Source: CAWFFV01 sp963814985
GTDB lineage: Bacteria; Chloroflexota; Ktedonobacteria; Ktedonobacterales; Ktedonobacteraceae
Reading direction: 5' to 3'
Length of the DNA: 64,000 nt
Assembly (NCBI GenBank): GCA_963814985.1
Contig: CAWFFV010000119.1
Span: forward strand, 1 to 64,000
Shown: one piece after another, positions 8,356-17,208 of the stretch
How the letters are laid out: every line of letters begins with the position of its first letter
Numbering within the stretch: position 1 is the first letter of the stretch
The notes under the pieces: generated by a model
What the model saw: only the letters and a program-made list of their open reading frames with translations
Database searches by the model: none
Told to the model about the DNA's origin: nothing
Program-made: the position numbers and the translations under genes

Positions 8356-9834
8356 CTATTTCCATTTGAGCCAGACCAGAGCATGATACATTTGTACCTG
8401 CCAGACTCCCCATGAATGATATCCCCTCTCCAGATCAAACTGATAAGGAATATGTAACAGACCAAGTTCTAGCATAAACAGTCTGGTATCGTTATAATAA
8501 GGTTGATCCTTCGTCGCCGCCCCAAGGTAGATGTGGAGCTTCCAGTCCTGTTTGGTACGTGGCACTATATAGGCCGGGCTATTCTCTTGCCTGTATGGTA
8601 TGCTTTTACCCCAGATAGCTCCCTCAGCGTTGTAGTATCCACCCAGTGAGATAACCGTACCAAAGATGTCAGGATGATGGGCGGCGATATTCATAGCACC
8701 AAAACCACCCATCGAGAGTCCACCAATGGCACGGTGAGCCGGATCAGGAATAGTACGGTAGTGTTGATCAACATATTGTACCAGATCGTGCACTGTATAT
8801 GTCTCGATAAGCTGATGCTGGTCAAAACTATTGCCCCATTCGCTGGTTTCTCCCTGGCGCCCATTCCCGTCAGGTAGGATCAGGATCAGTTCCGGAATTT
8901 GGTGTGTAGCGATCAGGATATCAGCAGACTCGCTGACCTTACCGCCTTTAATCCAGTCAATATCTTTGCCCGGTGAGCCATGCAGCAGGTAGAGTGTTGG
9001 ATAGTGCTTTTGTCTTCCCTGTGGCGTATTGTATGAGGGAGGGAGGTAGACTTGAAACGACTTATGTTGTCCGCCAAGCGCCGAACTAACTACGCTATCC
9101 TGTACAATGGTGCCATGGAAAAGTATGCCTGCGGTGTTGTGAAGGTCTGGTGGGTTGTGTAAACCCACATCCGGTGAGAAGATAAACATGTCACCGGATC
9201 TCAATGTCAGTATCAGGAGTCCAATTATTATTGCGGCTCCCAACCACTTGCTGATGATACTGGTCAATGGGGCAACAGGCAAGAAATGAGGTTTTGTACT
9301 TCTGGTGAAAGGCACTGGGATGCCAAAGAAGATGTGTAGCATGTGCCTTACCAGTTGATACAGCGGATCAAGTAATACCTCACCAAGGGTGGTACCAACA
9401 GCGCTTCCGATAAAGGCGCTCAGTAGTGCAAGTGCCATCATCTTCGACGATGTATGTAGTAATGTCACAGTATTGAGGATCTGTAAATGTCCACCAGGAT
9501 CGAAGGTAGGCAATCGTTCAAGCTGGATAAAACTGGACAGATAGTTAAACCAGAAGACGATGCCTGCGCCTATCAGTGTCCCTACTTTGCGGCGTCCCAG
9601 AAATGCGCCAATGAGAGCTGTCCCCATCGTCATGATAAGGGCAGAGATAAGTTGAGCACGCAGCGGATCAAGTCCAACCTCTACAATGATGGAGGTGAGA
9701 TTACCAATGGTAGAGCTACGAAAAAGCACGCCTCCAGCAAGTAATGTACCCAACAAGGAAGCAAAGAACCATAACACCGGTAGCATGTGTTTGCCGCTGC
9801 ACCAATTACAGAATGAAGATATATACGCTTTCAT
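8356..9834 (-). CDS. Membrane-anchored esterase-D-family hydrolase
   Basis: 492 residues from ATG 9834 (GGAG nine bases upstream). The N-terminal half has about five membrane segments (first at LPVLWFFASLLGTLLAGGVLF) of unknown role; the C-terminal half is a PF00756 esterase domain beginning at HKSFQVYLPPSYNTPQG. The nucleophile elbow is AIGGLSMGGFGAM, the oxyanion region LYLLHGSPGKDIDW, and the catalytic histidine likely lies in GYHSWGVW near the end. With this topology the catalytic domain would probably face outside, acting on an ester in the envelope or medium (inference). Related families include feruloyl esterase and mycolyltransferase-like proteins. Confidence 0.85.
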   Translation of the reverse strand: MKAYISSFCNWCSGKHMLPVLWFFASLLGTLLAGGVLFRSSTIGNLTSIIVEVGLDPLRAQLISALIMTMGTALIGAFLGRRKVGTLIGAGIVFWFNYLSSFIQLERLPTFDPGGHLQILNTVTLLHTSSKMMALALLSAFIGSAVGTTLGEVLLDPLYQLVRHMLHIFFGIPVPFTRSTKPHFLPVAPLTSIISKWLGAAIIIGLLILTLRSGDMFIFSPDVGLHNPPDLHNTAGILFHGTIVQDSVVSSALGGQHKSFQVYLPPSYNTPQGRQKHYPTLYLLHGSPGKDIDWIKGGKVSESADILIATHQIPELILILPDGNGRQGETSEWGNSFDQHQLIETYTVHDLVQYVDQHYRTIPDPAHRAIGGLSMGGFGAMNIAAHHPDIFGTVISLGGYYNAEGAIWGKSIPYRQENSPAYIVPRTKQDWKLHIYLGAATKDQPYYNDTRLFMLELGLLHIPYQFDLERGYHSWGVWQVQMYHALVWLKWK

Positions 9835-10236
9835 GGACAACTACTCCATAGCGAAGCCTCTGGGTGGTTATTTGCATAGGTGACCAGCTTCGAGCCTCCT
9901 GGTAGAAGGAGAAAGGATCACCTGGACAACATTCATAGGAACTTGTTACTGTGATATACGTCATATGGTTGCCAAAAGTTCCGTCCAGGTAGCAGTAGGA
10001 GTAGCTCTAGAGTACAAAAAAGGTCAAATACCTTTCCAGGTATCTAAAAGCTATTGGTCGCTAGCCGCCCTTTTAATGAACATGGTATACTTTGACTAAC
10101 ACAGACAACTGTCCCAGACTTCTCCTGTCTTGTCGGACAAAGAACTCTTGCAAGTCACTGTAAGGCATTTCCGGATAGTATTCCAGGATAGAGCATCGTT
10201 TCTATAACGGTAAGGCTAGAAAGGTTGCCCAACCTT
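9835..10236. other. Divergent spacer
   Basis: About 400 bases between the divergent esterase and hydrolase genes. No open frame or strong structure; TATACT at 10086-10091 could be a rightward -10 element but has no well-spaced -35. Confidence 0.4.
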
Positions 10237-11259
10237 ATGTTCAAATTACAGAACATGCGGTTTCTTCGACCCTCATTAAAACACATCTTGTTTGGTGGCC
10301 TGGGCGGAAGTGTTGGTATCCTTGGGGTTATCTTTGTGGTCGCACTCCATATTGTCGACACACTGACACGTCCCAAGCGGCTTAGCACTTTTATAGACCT
10401 CTATACCTTTAGCCCTTTTGAGCTAAATCTTCCTGCCGAGGAAGTGGCATTTCCTCCACAATATGGGGATCATCTGGTGAGTGGCTGGTATATTCCTCAT
10501 ACGCAGGCCACAACGACAATTATTATCTGCCCTGGCTATCGTGGACGACGCTCTGACGTTCTGGGTGTATGTGGACAACTCTGGAATGCAGGCCATAATG
10601 TTCTGGTCTTTGAGTATTATGGACATGGGAGCATTGTTGGAAAACCGGTAACGCTAGGTTATCGCGAAATTAACGACTTTCTTGGAGCAGTGACCTATGC
10701 GAAACAGCGTGCACCCCATACTCGGCTGGGTGCTATCGGTTATTCGATGGGCGGGGCAGTTTCGATTATGGGATGCGCCAGAACAACGGACGTAGAGGCT
10801 TTGGTGGCCGATAGCGCCTTTGCAACTCATAAGAGCGCGATCGAGTATACCGTACATCGTACTTTACATATGCCCTTTGCCTTGTTTGATCGGATAACAG
10901 ATCTGCTGCTCTGGTGGAAGGCGGGATATCGTTCCAACCAGGTTGAGCCTTTGCGTGATATTAATCGTCTGGCACCTCGCCCCGTTCTGATTATCCATGG
11001 TCTGAAAGACTCCATTGTAGACCCTCACGATGCTTCGCTTCTGTATATGGCAGCGGGCGATCCCAAAGAACTGTGGCTTCTCCCTGACACCGAGCATTGT
11101 GGAGCATATTTTGCTGACCGTGTTGCCTACATAGAGAGGATTGTCAGTTTCTTCGACCTCTACCTCAAGAAATGCCATCCACCAATTCAGTTACAAGGCC
11201 ATCTGATGCCTGTAAAAATAAGTGAGACAGAGATGAAGCCGTTATTTGAGGCTGGCTAG
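10237..11259 (+). CDS. Alpha/beta hydrolase with N-terminal membrane anchor
   Basis: About 340 residues from ATG 10237; TTG 10225 directly behind AAGG is an alternative. A single hydrophobic segment near residues 18-45 (FGGLGGSVGILGVIFVVALHI) anchors the protein. The catalytic domain shows IIICPGYRGRRSDVLG (oxyanion loop), the nucleophile elbow AIGYSMGGAVSI, an acid in HGLKDSIVDPHDA and the histidine in DTEHCGAYF, the complete triad of the serine aminopeptidase/bem46-like group. Substrate unknown. Its stop lies 5 bases from the end of the convergent RNase Z gene. Confidence 0.85.
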   Translation: MFKLQNMRFLRPSLKHILFGGLGGSVGILGVIFVVALHIVDTLTRPKRLSTFIDLYTFSPFELNLPAEEVAFPPQYGDHLVSGWYIPHTQATTTIIICPGYRGRRSDVLGVCGQLWNAGHNVLVFEYYGHGSIVGKPVTLGYREINDFLGAVTYAKQRAPHTRLGAIGYSMGGAVSIMGCARTTDVEALVADSAFATHKSAIEYTVHRTLHMPFALFDRITDLLLWWKAGYRSNQVEPLRDINRLAPRPVLIIHGLKDSIVDPHDASLLYMAAGDPKELWLLPDTEHCGAYFADRVAYIERIVSFFDLYLKKCHPPIQLQGHLMPVKISETEMKPLFEAG

Positions 11260-11264
11260 TGCTT

Positions 11265-12171
11265 TCAGGAAAATTCCAGCGTGATGACCATACCATCTCT
11301 TCCTGCACGCGTATTGGGGAAAACCCGCTGTGCCGCTTTTTCTGCCTGCGATGTATCATTCATCTTAGGGCTAAAATGTGTCAAGACAAGTGCATGAGCG
11401 GCTGCCGCCTGCGCGATCCCAGCTGATTCCTCAGCAAGCATATGAGCGTGAGCGCGTGCAAGTGGCAAATCTTCCGGGTCGTTATACATACTTTCACAGA
11501 TCAGCAGATCCACATCGTGGGCTAATGTGCTAAGAGTCTCTGGTTGGTCGTGTATCAGTGATAAATGCGAATGAGATACCTCGCCGGGGAGCACCAAGTA
11601 CATGGTCAGGAGTGATCGTTTGTCCTTGATATTCCAGTGTTTCGCCATGTTGTAATCGCGACCAGAGTTGTACGGGTAATCCTAGATCCCTGGCTTTGTC
11701 TACCTGAAAAGCTGGTTTGCGTGCCAGTTCAGCACGATAGGCCAGACAAGGAATACCATGTGAAGCCGGAGCACAGGAACCATGCAGTCCACCCGGAAGA
11801 TCAAAGTGCTCATCACCTTTCAATTCATGGATATGCAGAGGAAATGGGAGGTCGGCAGCAACCCGTCGTAATCCTTCAATAACATAGGTCGTACCCACAG
11901 GTCCATAAAGATCCACAGGTTCGGTACGCCCAGCATGGGCAACCATAAAAAGAACACCGGGTATACCTACAACGTGGTCTGCATGCATATGAGTCAAACA
12001 GATCGCTCCCAGTTGGCGGAAACCCCAGCCGAGTGATTTCCAGGGAATTTGTGTCCCCTCACCACAATCAAAGAGGGTCAGTGTGGCACCACAGCGTACA
12101 AGTGCACTGGAGAGCCAGCGCCCAGGTAGGGGCATCATGCCACATGTGCCCAGTAGACAAATATCGATCAT
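11265..12171 (-). pseudogene. rnz: Ribonuclease Z / MBL-fold hydrolase, frameshifted
   Basis: RNase Z trims the 3' end of tRNA precursors. The first 210 residues contain CGMMPLPGRWLSSAL, LFDCGEGTQI and the metal motif LTHMHADHVVGIPG, with ITDTRPT near the break; the remainder in the next frame gives ETLSTLAHDVDLLICESMYND and ALVLTHFSPKM, the C-terminal metal ligands. The indel lies at 11541-11550. Total restored length of about 300 fits the family. As tRNAs here lack encoded CCA, a tRNase Z would be expected to be needed, which argues that this is a sequence error and not a dead gene (inference). Confidence 0.85.
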
Positions 12172-12269
12172 CGCATATCCTTGCTTCTCAGGTATTTGTA
12201 TGTCATCATACCATTTAATTCAAGAGTTGCCCACTTGAAAAAGCCGTTTTCGCAAGAAAAGTTTCAGAG

Positions 12270-12298
12270 TTGACATTACCCCACAACTCTGATATTAT
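12270..12298 (+). promoter_or_regulatory. Sigma-70 promoter of the HTH-GAF regulator
   Basis: TTGACA at 12270 and TATTAT at 12293 with a 17-base spacer. Transcription would start near 12305, 48 bases before the ATG. Confidence 0.8.
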
Positions 12299-12352
12299 AA
12301 AATACGGGAAGTACGTGTGTAGTAGGTAAATAATAGCAGTAGGGATGGAGAG

Positions 12353-13330
12353 ATGTCGTTACTACCAGATTGGCGTGAACTGCTAGGGAATATCATAAGT
12401 AATCCTGCGGAACGAGATCGTATTGCAAATGAAATCAATGTGCATCCAATAACGCTCGTTCGCTGGATCAATGGGGAGTCCTCTCCTCGTCCACATAACC
12501 TTCGTCAATTGCTTCGCGCTTTATCCAAGCCTCAGCGTTCTCAATTTCTTCCATCGGTAGAGAAAATGCTCTATGATCTCTCAGATTTTGAGGCTGATGC
12601 TTTTCCACAAGAGTTTTTCTATCCATTAGTGATGGACGTACTGGAGGTCCGCGCTACAACTCCAGATGTGTTACGCTTCTGGTCAATTGTGCGCATTATC
12701 TTGCAACGCGCTCTGAAACAGCTTGATCCCGACGGTGTAGGTCTCTCGATTACGGTGGTCCGCTGCATGCCTCCAGGTAGTGATGGGAAGATCCGTAGTT
12801 TACGTGAGTGCGTAGGTATGGGAACACCACCCTGGAGAGGCGAATTGGAAGAGAAAGCGCTTTTCCTGGGCGTTGAGTCGCTGGTTGGACATGTGACTGT
12901 CTCTTGTCGCCCTGAGCAAGTTGGAGATATCAGGTCCAATAAGACTTTTCTTCCTGCTTATCTGACGGAACATGAAGTGAGCGCTGCGGCTTGTCCAATT
13001 CTCTTTGCCAACCGTGTGGCAGGATGTCTCCTGGTCTCCTGTACACAACCCGATTATTTTGTTACGGAGGCACGCCTCTCACTTATCCGAGGCTTCACCA
13101 ACCTGGTGGCATTGGCCTTCGAGCCAAAAGAATTCTATAACTCGGATCTGGTCGATCTCTATATTGTCCCCTCTCTAGAGAAACAGCAGGTGCAACTCGC
13201 CAGTTTTCGGCAGCGTGTACTCAAGCTCGTACAGGAAGCTACTCAGGCAGGTCAGCACTTGACCAATACTCAGGCTGAACAATTGGTATGGCAGCAGATC
13301 GAAGCAGTTTTGCTAAATCTGCCCAACTAG
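12353..13330 (+). CDS. HTH-GAF regulatory protein
   Basis: 325 residues. Residues 1-60 form an XRE-like helix-turn-helix (DRIANEINVHPITLVRWINGES, with the recognition helix around TLVRWI). A long helical linker follows, then a GAF-like sensor between about 110 and 265 (LSITVVRCMPPGSDGKIRSL, AAACPILFANRVAGCLLVSCTQPDYF), and a coiled C-terminus rich in Gln. The architecture suggests a one-component regulator that binds a small ligand. Neighbours give no clue to the target. A strong promoter precedes it. Confidence 0.75.
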   Translation: MSLLPDWRELLGNIISNPAERDRIANEINVHPITLVRWINGESSPRPHNLRQLLRALSKPQRSQFLPSVEKMLYDLSDFEADAFPQEFFYPLVMDVLEVRATTPDVLRFWSIVRIILQRALKQLDPDGVGLSITVVRCMPPGSDGKIRSLRECVGMGTPPWRGELEEKALFLGVESLVGHVTVSCRPEQVGDIRSNKTFLPAYLTEHEVSAAACPILFANRVAGCLLVSCTQPDYFVTEARLSLIRGFTNLVALAFEPKEFYNSDLVDLYIVPSLEKQQVQLASFRQRVLKLVQEATQAGQHLTNTQAEQLVWQQIEAVLLNLPN

Positions 13331-13413
13331 ATGTAAGAAGATCAGCTTGCTTTCCTCCCTCAGCCTGAAGGCATGAGAGTCCCCAGAAAGGAGAGTTTTA
13401 CGGAAAGTTGCCA

Positions 13414-14058
13414 ATGATGTCATTAACGCTCATTGATCGATTTCATTCTTCTCTGCGCCGTAAACAACAAGCAGCCATTGATGCTGGTCAGCTCCACAAG
13501 CATGAGGAGTTAGCATTGTTGGAACCGACGCAGCTAACCCCACTGGCTCTGTTAAGCTTGCTGATGTTCGTCGTGGGGAGTGTTTTCTTTGTAGGATTGA
13601 ACTACTCTGTCTACTTTTGGCAGATGCATACACTCAATCCTGGTATAACACCATGGGGAGCGGTTCTGTGGCTGGTGATCAATGTGATCGGGTATGTCCT
13701 CATTTTACCCATCCATGAGGCAATCCATGGTCTTGTTTTCTTACTATGGGGAGGGAAACCACACTTCGGCGCAAAATTGCCGCTTGCGCTCTATTGTGGT
13801 GCAAACAATCAATTATTTCGTCGTAACCAATATCTTGCGGTAGGACTGGCCCCCCTTGTCGTGATTACGCTGACAGGTATCATCCTCACATTGTCTGTCC
13901 CTGTTCTTGCTTCTTATCTACTCCTTGCTACGACTGGGAATTTTGCGGGTGCCGCTGGCGATGTCTGGGTCGCTATCAGGTTGTTACGCCAATCGAATCA
14001 GGTGCTGATAGAAGACACAGATGTCGGCTATAGGGTTTGGGAGCTTCCTCTCGATTGA
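13414..14058 (+). CDS. DUF3267 membrane zincin-like protein
   Basis: About 214 residues from ATG 13414 (TTG 13408 is an alternative). Four membrane segments are visible, and between the second and third sits HEAIHGLVF, an HExxH zinc motif, followed by GGKPHFG, the typical DUF3267 pattern of a putative membrane metalloprotease. A third ligand may come from the region of ALYCGANNQLFRRNQY. No substrate is known. The gene stands between the HTH-GAF regulator and mutM on the same strand. Confidence 0.8.
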   Translation: MMSLTLIDRFHSSLRRKQQAAIDAGQLHKHEELALLEPTQLTPLALLSLLMFVVGSVFFVGLNYSVYFWQMHTLNPGITPWGAVLWLVINVIGYVLILPIHEAIHGLVFLLWGGKPHFGAKLPLALYCGANNQLFRRNQYLAVGLAPLVVITLTGIILTLSVPVLASYLLLATTGNFAGAAGDVWVAIRLLRQSNQVLIEDTDVGYRVWELPLD

Positions 14059-14140
14059 CTCCCCATTCCTTTCATGCTAAGATAGCAATATAAATGATGC
14101 AATTTATTCGATAAATGTAGATAAGGTAAAATAAAGTTTC

Positions 14141-15067
14141 ATGCCTGAATTACCTGAAGTAGAGTATACAGCACGTCAGTTACGCGCTACAGTGGTAGGG
14201 GCAACCATTCGAGAGGTCGAGGTCTTCTGGGATCGCATTATTGGTCATCCCCAACTCGCCGATTTTCTCGCGGAAATTGTCGGACGTCGCATTGAAGGCA
14301 TACGACGACGGGGTAAATTACTTTTATTTGACCTGAGTGGTGATCTTCTTCTCACCCTCCATCGTCGTATGACAGGTAATTGTTTGCTTTTGTCTCCTGG
14401 CTGGGAGGTCGATTGCCATCTACGAGAGGTAGACCCCAGAGCCTGGAGCACAAAAGGCCCTTCCTTCTTTACCAGTACCGAGTCTGGTCTTTCTGATCAT
14501 CAGACGATGCGTTATTGTCGGGCCTGTTTCAATTTCCTGGATGGACGCCGTTTACTTTTTACCGATCCTCGTAAATTTGGGCGCATCGAACTGTGGCCGC
14601 GAGAGTGCGAAAACACAGCACTGGCTGGATTGGGGCCGGAGCCGCTCAGTGAAGAATTTACGGTTGAGTGTCTGGCAGAAGCCCTGGCTCAGCGCAGAAT
14701 AGGCGCGAAGCAGGCTTTGCTAGATCAGCATGTTGTGGCGGGCGTAGGCAATATTTATGCAGATGAGGCACTTTTCGATGCTGCAATCCACCCATTGCGC
14801 CGTACCGATACGCTCACTCCCCTTGAGATACAAAAGCTCCATACAGGGATTGTCTCAGTACTTACCCTGGGAATAGAACATGGGGGAACATCTTTTCACG
14901 ATTATCGCGACCTCTGGGGCGAAGCCGGGGATAACTATAACCATGTACGTGTCTATCGACAAGATGGGAAGCCTTGTATACGTTGTGGTACGCTCATTGA
15001 GCGTATGGTAATTGCTCAACGTAGCTCCCATTTTTGCCCTGCATGTCAGGTACTTAGTTTGGTGTGA
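14141..15067 (+). CDS. mutM: Formamidopyrimidine-DNA glycosylase
   Basis: 308 residues. Removes 8-oxoguanine and ring-opened purines from DNA. MPELPEVE gives the catalytic Pro2 and Glu3, RRRGKLLLFDL the conserved lysine loop, RMTGN and DPRKFGRIEL the core motifs, VAGVGNIYADEALF the helix-two-turn-helix, and CIRCG plus CPACQ the C-terminal zinc finger. It is longer than usual because residues about 85-125 hold an insertion with CRAC and acidic stretches (EVDPRAWSTKGPSFFTSTES) between the RMTGN strand and the DPRKFG motif. The 3' end overlaps the convergent lipoprotein gene by 14 bases. Confidence 0.95.
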   Translation: MPELPEVEYTARQLRATVVGATIREVEVFWDRIIGHPQLADFLAEIVGRRIEGIRRRGKLLLFDLSGDLLLTLHRRMTGNCLLLSPGWEVDCHLREVDPRAWSTKGPSFFTSTESGLSDHQTMRYCRACFNFLDGRRLLFTDPRKFGRIELWPRECENTALAGLGPEPLSEEFTVECLAEALAQRRIGAKQALLDQHVVAGVGNIYADEALFDAAIHPLRRTDTLTPLEIQKLHTGIVSVLTLGIEHGGTSFHDYRDLWGEAGDNYNHVRVYRQDGKPCIRCGTLIERMVIAQRSSHFCPACQVLSLV

Positions 15068-15515
15068 AAAATGCCGGTGTGCAGGTGATTGTCGCATTCC
15101 CTACTGTAAAGGCTACGCCAATTGTTGCGGGCACCTGTCTTGGTTGGCGACCTTCTAATGAAAGGGTGAAAGAAACATAGCCACCGCCATCACTGGCGGG
15201 TTGTTGGTCGAGCGTCACATCGCTATTTTGAAAATGAGCAACGGCTGTGGCCCTTGCCCCTTCAACACCAATGATATTCCTGGTGAGTTTGGCATAAATA
15301 GTAATCGTACTGAATGCGTTGGGCGCATTATTTGTCCAGGCCCCACATCGGTAGGGAGGAACAGTCGGTATAGGCGTCCCCAGCGATTGAAAGGACTTGT
15401 TAATCGTTACATTCTGTTGCGAATTGGCCTGACTGAGCGCAGGTCCACATCCTGTGAACAGGAGGAGTAATCCGATCAATGTAAGACCACACCCGAGATA
15501 AGAAATGTTTTTCAT
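15054..15515 (-). CDS. Small secreted lipoprotein
   Basis: 153 residues. A signal peptide with lipobox (LLLLFTGC, Cys at residue 23) directs lipid attachment; the mature part is Ser/Thr/Pro-rich and has four cysteines. The C-terminal 100 residues have alternating beta-strand character (ITIYAKLTRNIIGVEGARA, GYVSFTLSLEGRQP), suggesting a beta sandwich. No family recognised. The ATG overlaps the TGA of a 75-codon frame that I did not accept as a gene. Confidence 0.75.
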   Translation of the reverse strand: MKNISYLGCGLTLIGLLLLFTGCGPALSQANSQQNVTINKSFQSLGTPIPTVPPYRCGAWTNNAPNAFSTITIYAKLTRNIIGVEGARATAVAHFQNSDVTLDQQPASDGGGYVSFTLSLEGRQPRQVPATIGVAFTVGNATITCTPAFFTPN

Positions 15516-15888
15516 GGTAAAGAGATTTGAAAGTTCTTTTCAAGAAACAAACTGTAAATGTTCTCTGCTAAAGCGGTTACCTTGAAACAGAGAGCTGTAA
15601 CCGTTCGTTGGAGATACTCGTATAGTATACCATAGATGTTCGCAATGAAGGTGGTATGCCCCAACTGGGGGATATTTCGTTCCTGTAAAAGCCTGCTCAT
15701 GTTTGTCCGTCTCTCAAATCTGGTGAGGAAGAAGGGCAATCTATTGACATCCGACAGGTAAAAAAAGATGCGCGTCCTTGCCCTGTTGTCGACTTGCTGA
15801 TTGTGTGAGACTATGCTACACTGTAAATGATTGTATGACGATCAGATGAGCAATGTTTGTGTAATGATCTAATAAAGGTGTGGATTTT
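15516..15888. other. Divergent spacer upstream of larB
   Basis: About 370 bases. The right end contains the larB promoter. A 75-codon reverse frame (15512-15739) ends on the lipoprotein start but lacks a ribosome binding site and domain. Confidence 0.4.
15794..15822 (+). promoter_or_regulatory. Probable promoter of larB
   Basis: TTGCTG at 15794 and TACACT at 15817 with a 17-base spacer; the start codon follows about 60 bases downstream of the expected +1. Confidence 0.5.
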
Positions 15889-16740
15889 GTGAATCATCAG
15901 GATGATGAGCAATTAGAGCTTTTAAGTCAACTGCTCAATGAGCAACAATTTTGGCAAACCACGCGGAACTACGAGCAAGTGGATAAAGCCCCTCTTGCCA
16001 ATGGCATATATCAAAAATTAAATGATTGCACTCACGGTTCTCCTTCTCTTATTGAGACTCGTCCTGATGCAGATCGTGAGCGACGTAAAGGGGTCCCAGA
16101 AGTCATCTTTGGTGAAACAAAGGGGGCGACCCAGATCATTGCAATGGCGCAAGGGTTACTCGCCGGATCTGGCCGCGCCATTATTAGTCGGATACCAGGT
16201 GAGTCAATCGCACTCGTCCAGGCGACGTTTTGTGAATACACTGTTCGTGTATGGAATGCTGCTCGCGCTATGGCTATCTACAGTCCAGACTACGAACGAA
16301 AAAGCACAGGAGGACATGTAGGAATTATTAGCGCTGGCACCTCTGATATTCCTGTGGCGGAGGAGGCTGCACTCATCTCGGAAGAGATGGGCTGCCAGAT
16401 CACATGTATCTATGATGTCGGAGTCGCCGGGTTGCATCGCTTATTGGCTCCTTTGCGGGACTTGCTGTCCAACGAGGTCGATGTGATTGTTGTCGCAGCC
16501 GGGATGGATGGTGCCTTACCTTCGGTTGTAGCGGGTCTGGTTCCAGTTCCTGTTATTGGATTACCAACGTCAATTGGCTATGGAATGGGTGGCAAAGGTG
16601 TTGCGGCGTTGCTTTCGATGTTGCAAACGTGTGCACCTGGTCTTTCAGTAGTGAACATTGATAATGGCATTGGAGCGGGGATTACAGCCGCACTCATTGC
16701 CAATCGTATAGCGCAGGCGCGAGGACGTCAGTCGCAGTAG
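15889..16740 (+). CDS. larB: LarB-like nickel-pincer-cofactor biosynthesis protein
   Basis: About 283 residues from GTG 15889, with AAAGG ten bases upstream; GTG 15880 is too close to that site. The C-terminal domain resembles AIR carboxylase (PurE-like): GIISAGTSDIPVAEEA, YDVGVAGLHRL, VVAAGMDGALPSVVAGL and GYGMGGKGVAALLSML. The upstream region carries RKGVPEVIFGETKGATQI, the LarB signature. LarB carboxylates and hydrolyses nicotinate adenine dinucleotide in the first step toward the nickel pincer cofactor of lactate racemase. No larC or larE is in the window. The KGG-repeat gene follows on the same strand. Confidence 0.9.
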   Translation: MNHQDDEQLELLSQLLNEQQFWQTTRNYEQVDKAPLANGIYQKLNDCTHGSPSLIETRPDADRERRKGVPEVIFGETKGATQIIAMAQGLLAGSGRAIISRIPGESIALVQATFCEYTVRVWNAARAMAIYSPDYERKSTGGHVGIISAGTSDIPVAEEAALISEEMGCQITCIYDVGVAGLHRLLAPLRDLLSNEVDVIVVAAGMDGALPSVVAGLVPVPVIGLPTSIGYGMGGKGVAALLSMLQTCAPGLSVVNIDNGIGAGITAALIANRIAQARGRQSQ

Positions 16741-16827
16741 GGAAGCAGCGAGATGTTCTATATCCAGGATGTCTCACCGCATTGTATGTTGGGTAAATGT
16801 GGGATTTCAAGAGAGGCGGGACTTTCT

Positions 16828-17100
16828 ATGGTAAACAGCAAGCGTGGACCAGAACCGGGATCGCAAAAGGCAAAAAATGGCGGCCAGGCGGTACGCGAGA
16901 AGTATGGTCCAGAGTTCTACTCAAAGATTGGGAAGAAGGGTGGCGAAACGGTTAAAGAGAAACGTGGTCCAGAGTTCTACTCAAAGATTGGAAAGAAGGG
17001 CGGCGAGTCTACGAAGCGTCAGCAGGGGTCAGAGTTTTACTCGAAGATCGGGAAAAAAGGTGGTGAGCGAGGTCGCGCTGCTTCCAGCACCAAGGAATAA
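16828..17100 (+). CDS. KGG-repeat stress protein
   Basis: About 90 residues from ATG 16828 (AGGCGGGA upstream). Three tandem units of about 20 residues, GPEFYSKIGKKGGE and close variants, plus a degenerate first unit, belong to the KGG / con-10 family (PF10685) related to B. subtilis GsiB and plant Em proteins: hydrophilic, intrinsically disordered, made under stress or in spores. The DNA repeats are about 60 bp each. Consistent with a soil, sporulating actinomycete-like lifestyle (inference). A long palindrome follows as terminator. Confidence 0.85.
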   Translation: MVNSKRGPEPGSQKAKNGGQAVREKYGPEFYSKIGKKGGETVKEKRGPEFYSKIGKKGGESTKRQQGSEFYSKIGKKGGERGRAASSTKE

Positions 17101-17143
17101 TATTTGAGAGAGTCTCTACGATTTGTGAGCAAACTGACTTGAT

Positions 17144-17196
17144 GGCATGAGGTTTGTCTTCTTCGTACTGCACACGAAGAAGACAAACCTCATGCC
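17144..17196. terminator. Bidirectional terminator-like palindrome
   Basis: Perfect 23-bp inverted repeat with a 7-base loop (ACTGCAC), between the convergent KGG gene and ftsZ. No long T-run on either side. Confidence 0.6.
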
Positions 17197-17208
17197 GTCT
17201 CTCAGGCT

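Noticed and set aside
15512..15739. 75-codon reverse frame ending on the lipoprotein start (ATGA overlap)
   Set aside because: No ribosome binding site, no domain, and composition is not protein-like; the overlap alone is weak evidence.
16844..17107. An alternative frame over the KGG-repeat gene rich in Arg
   Set aside because: It arises from the 60-bp DNA repeats; the KGG frame matches a known family.
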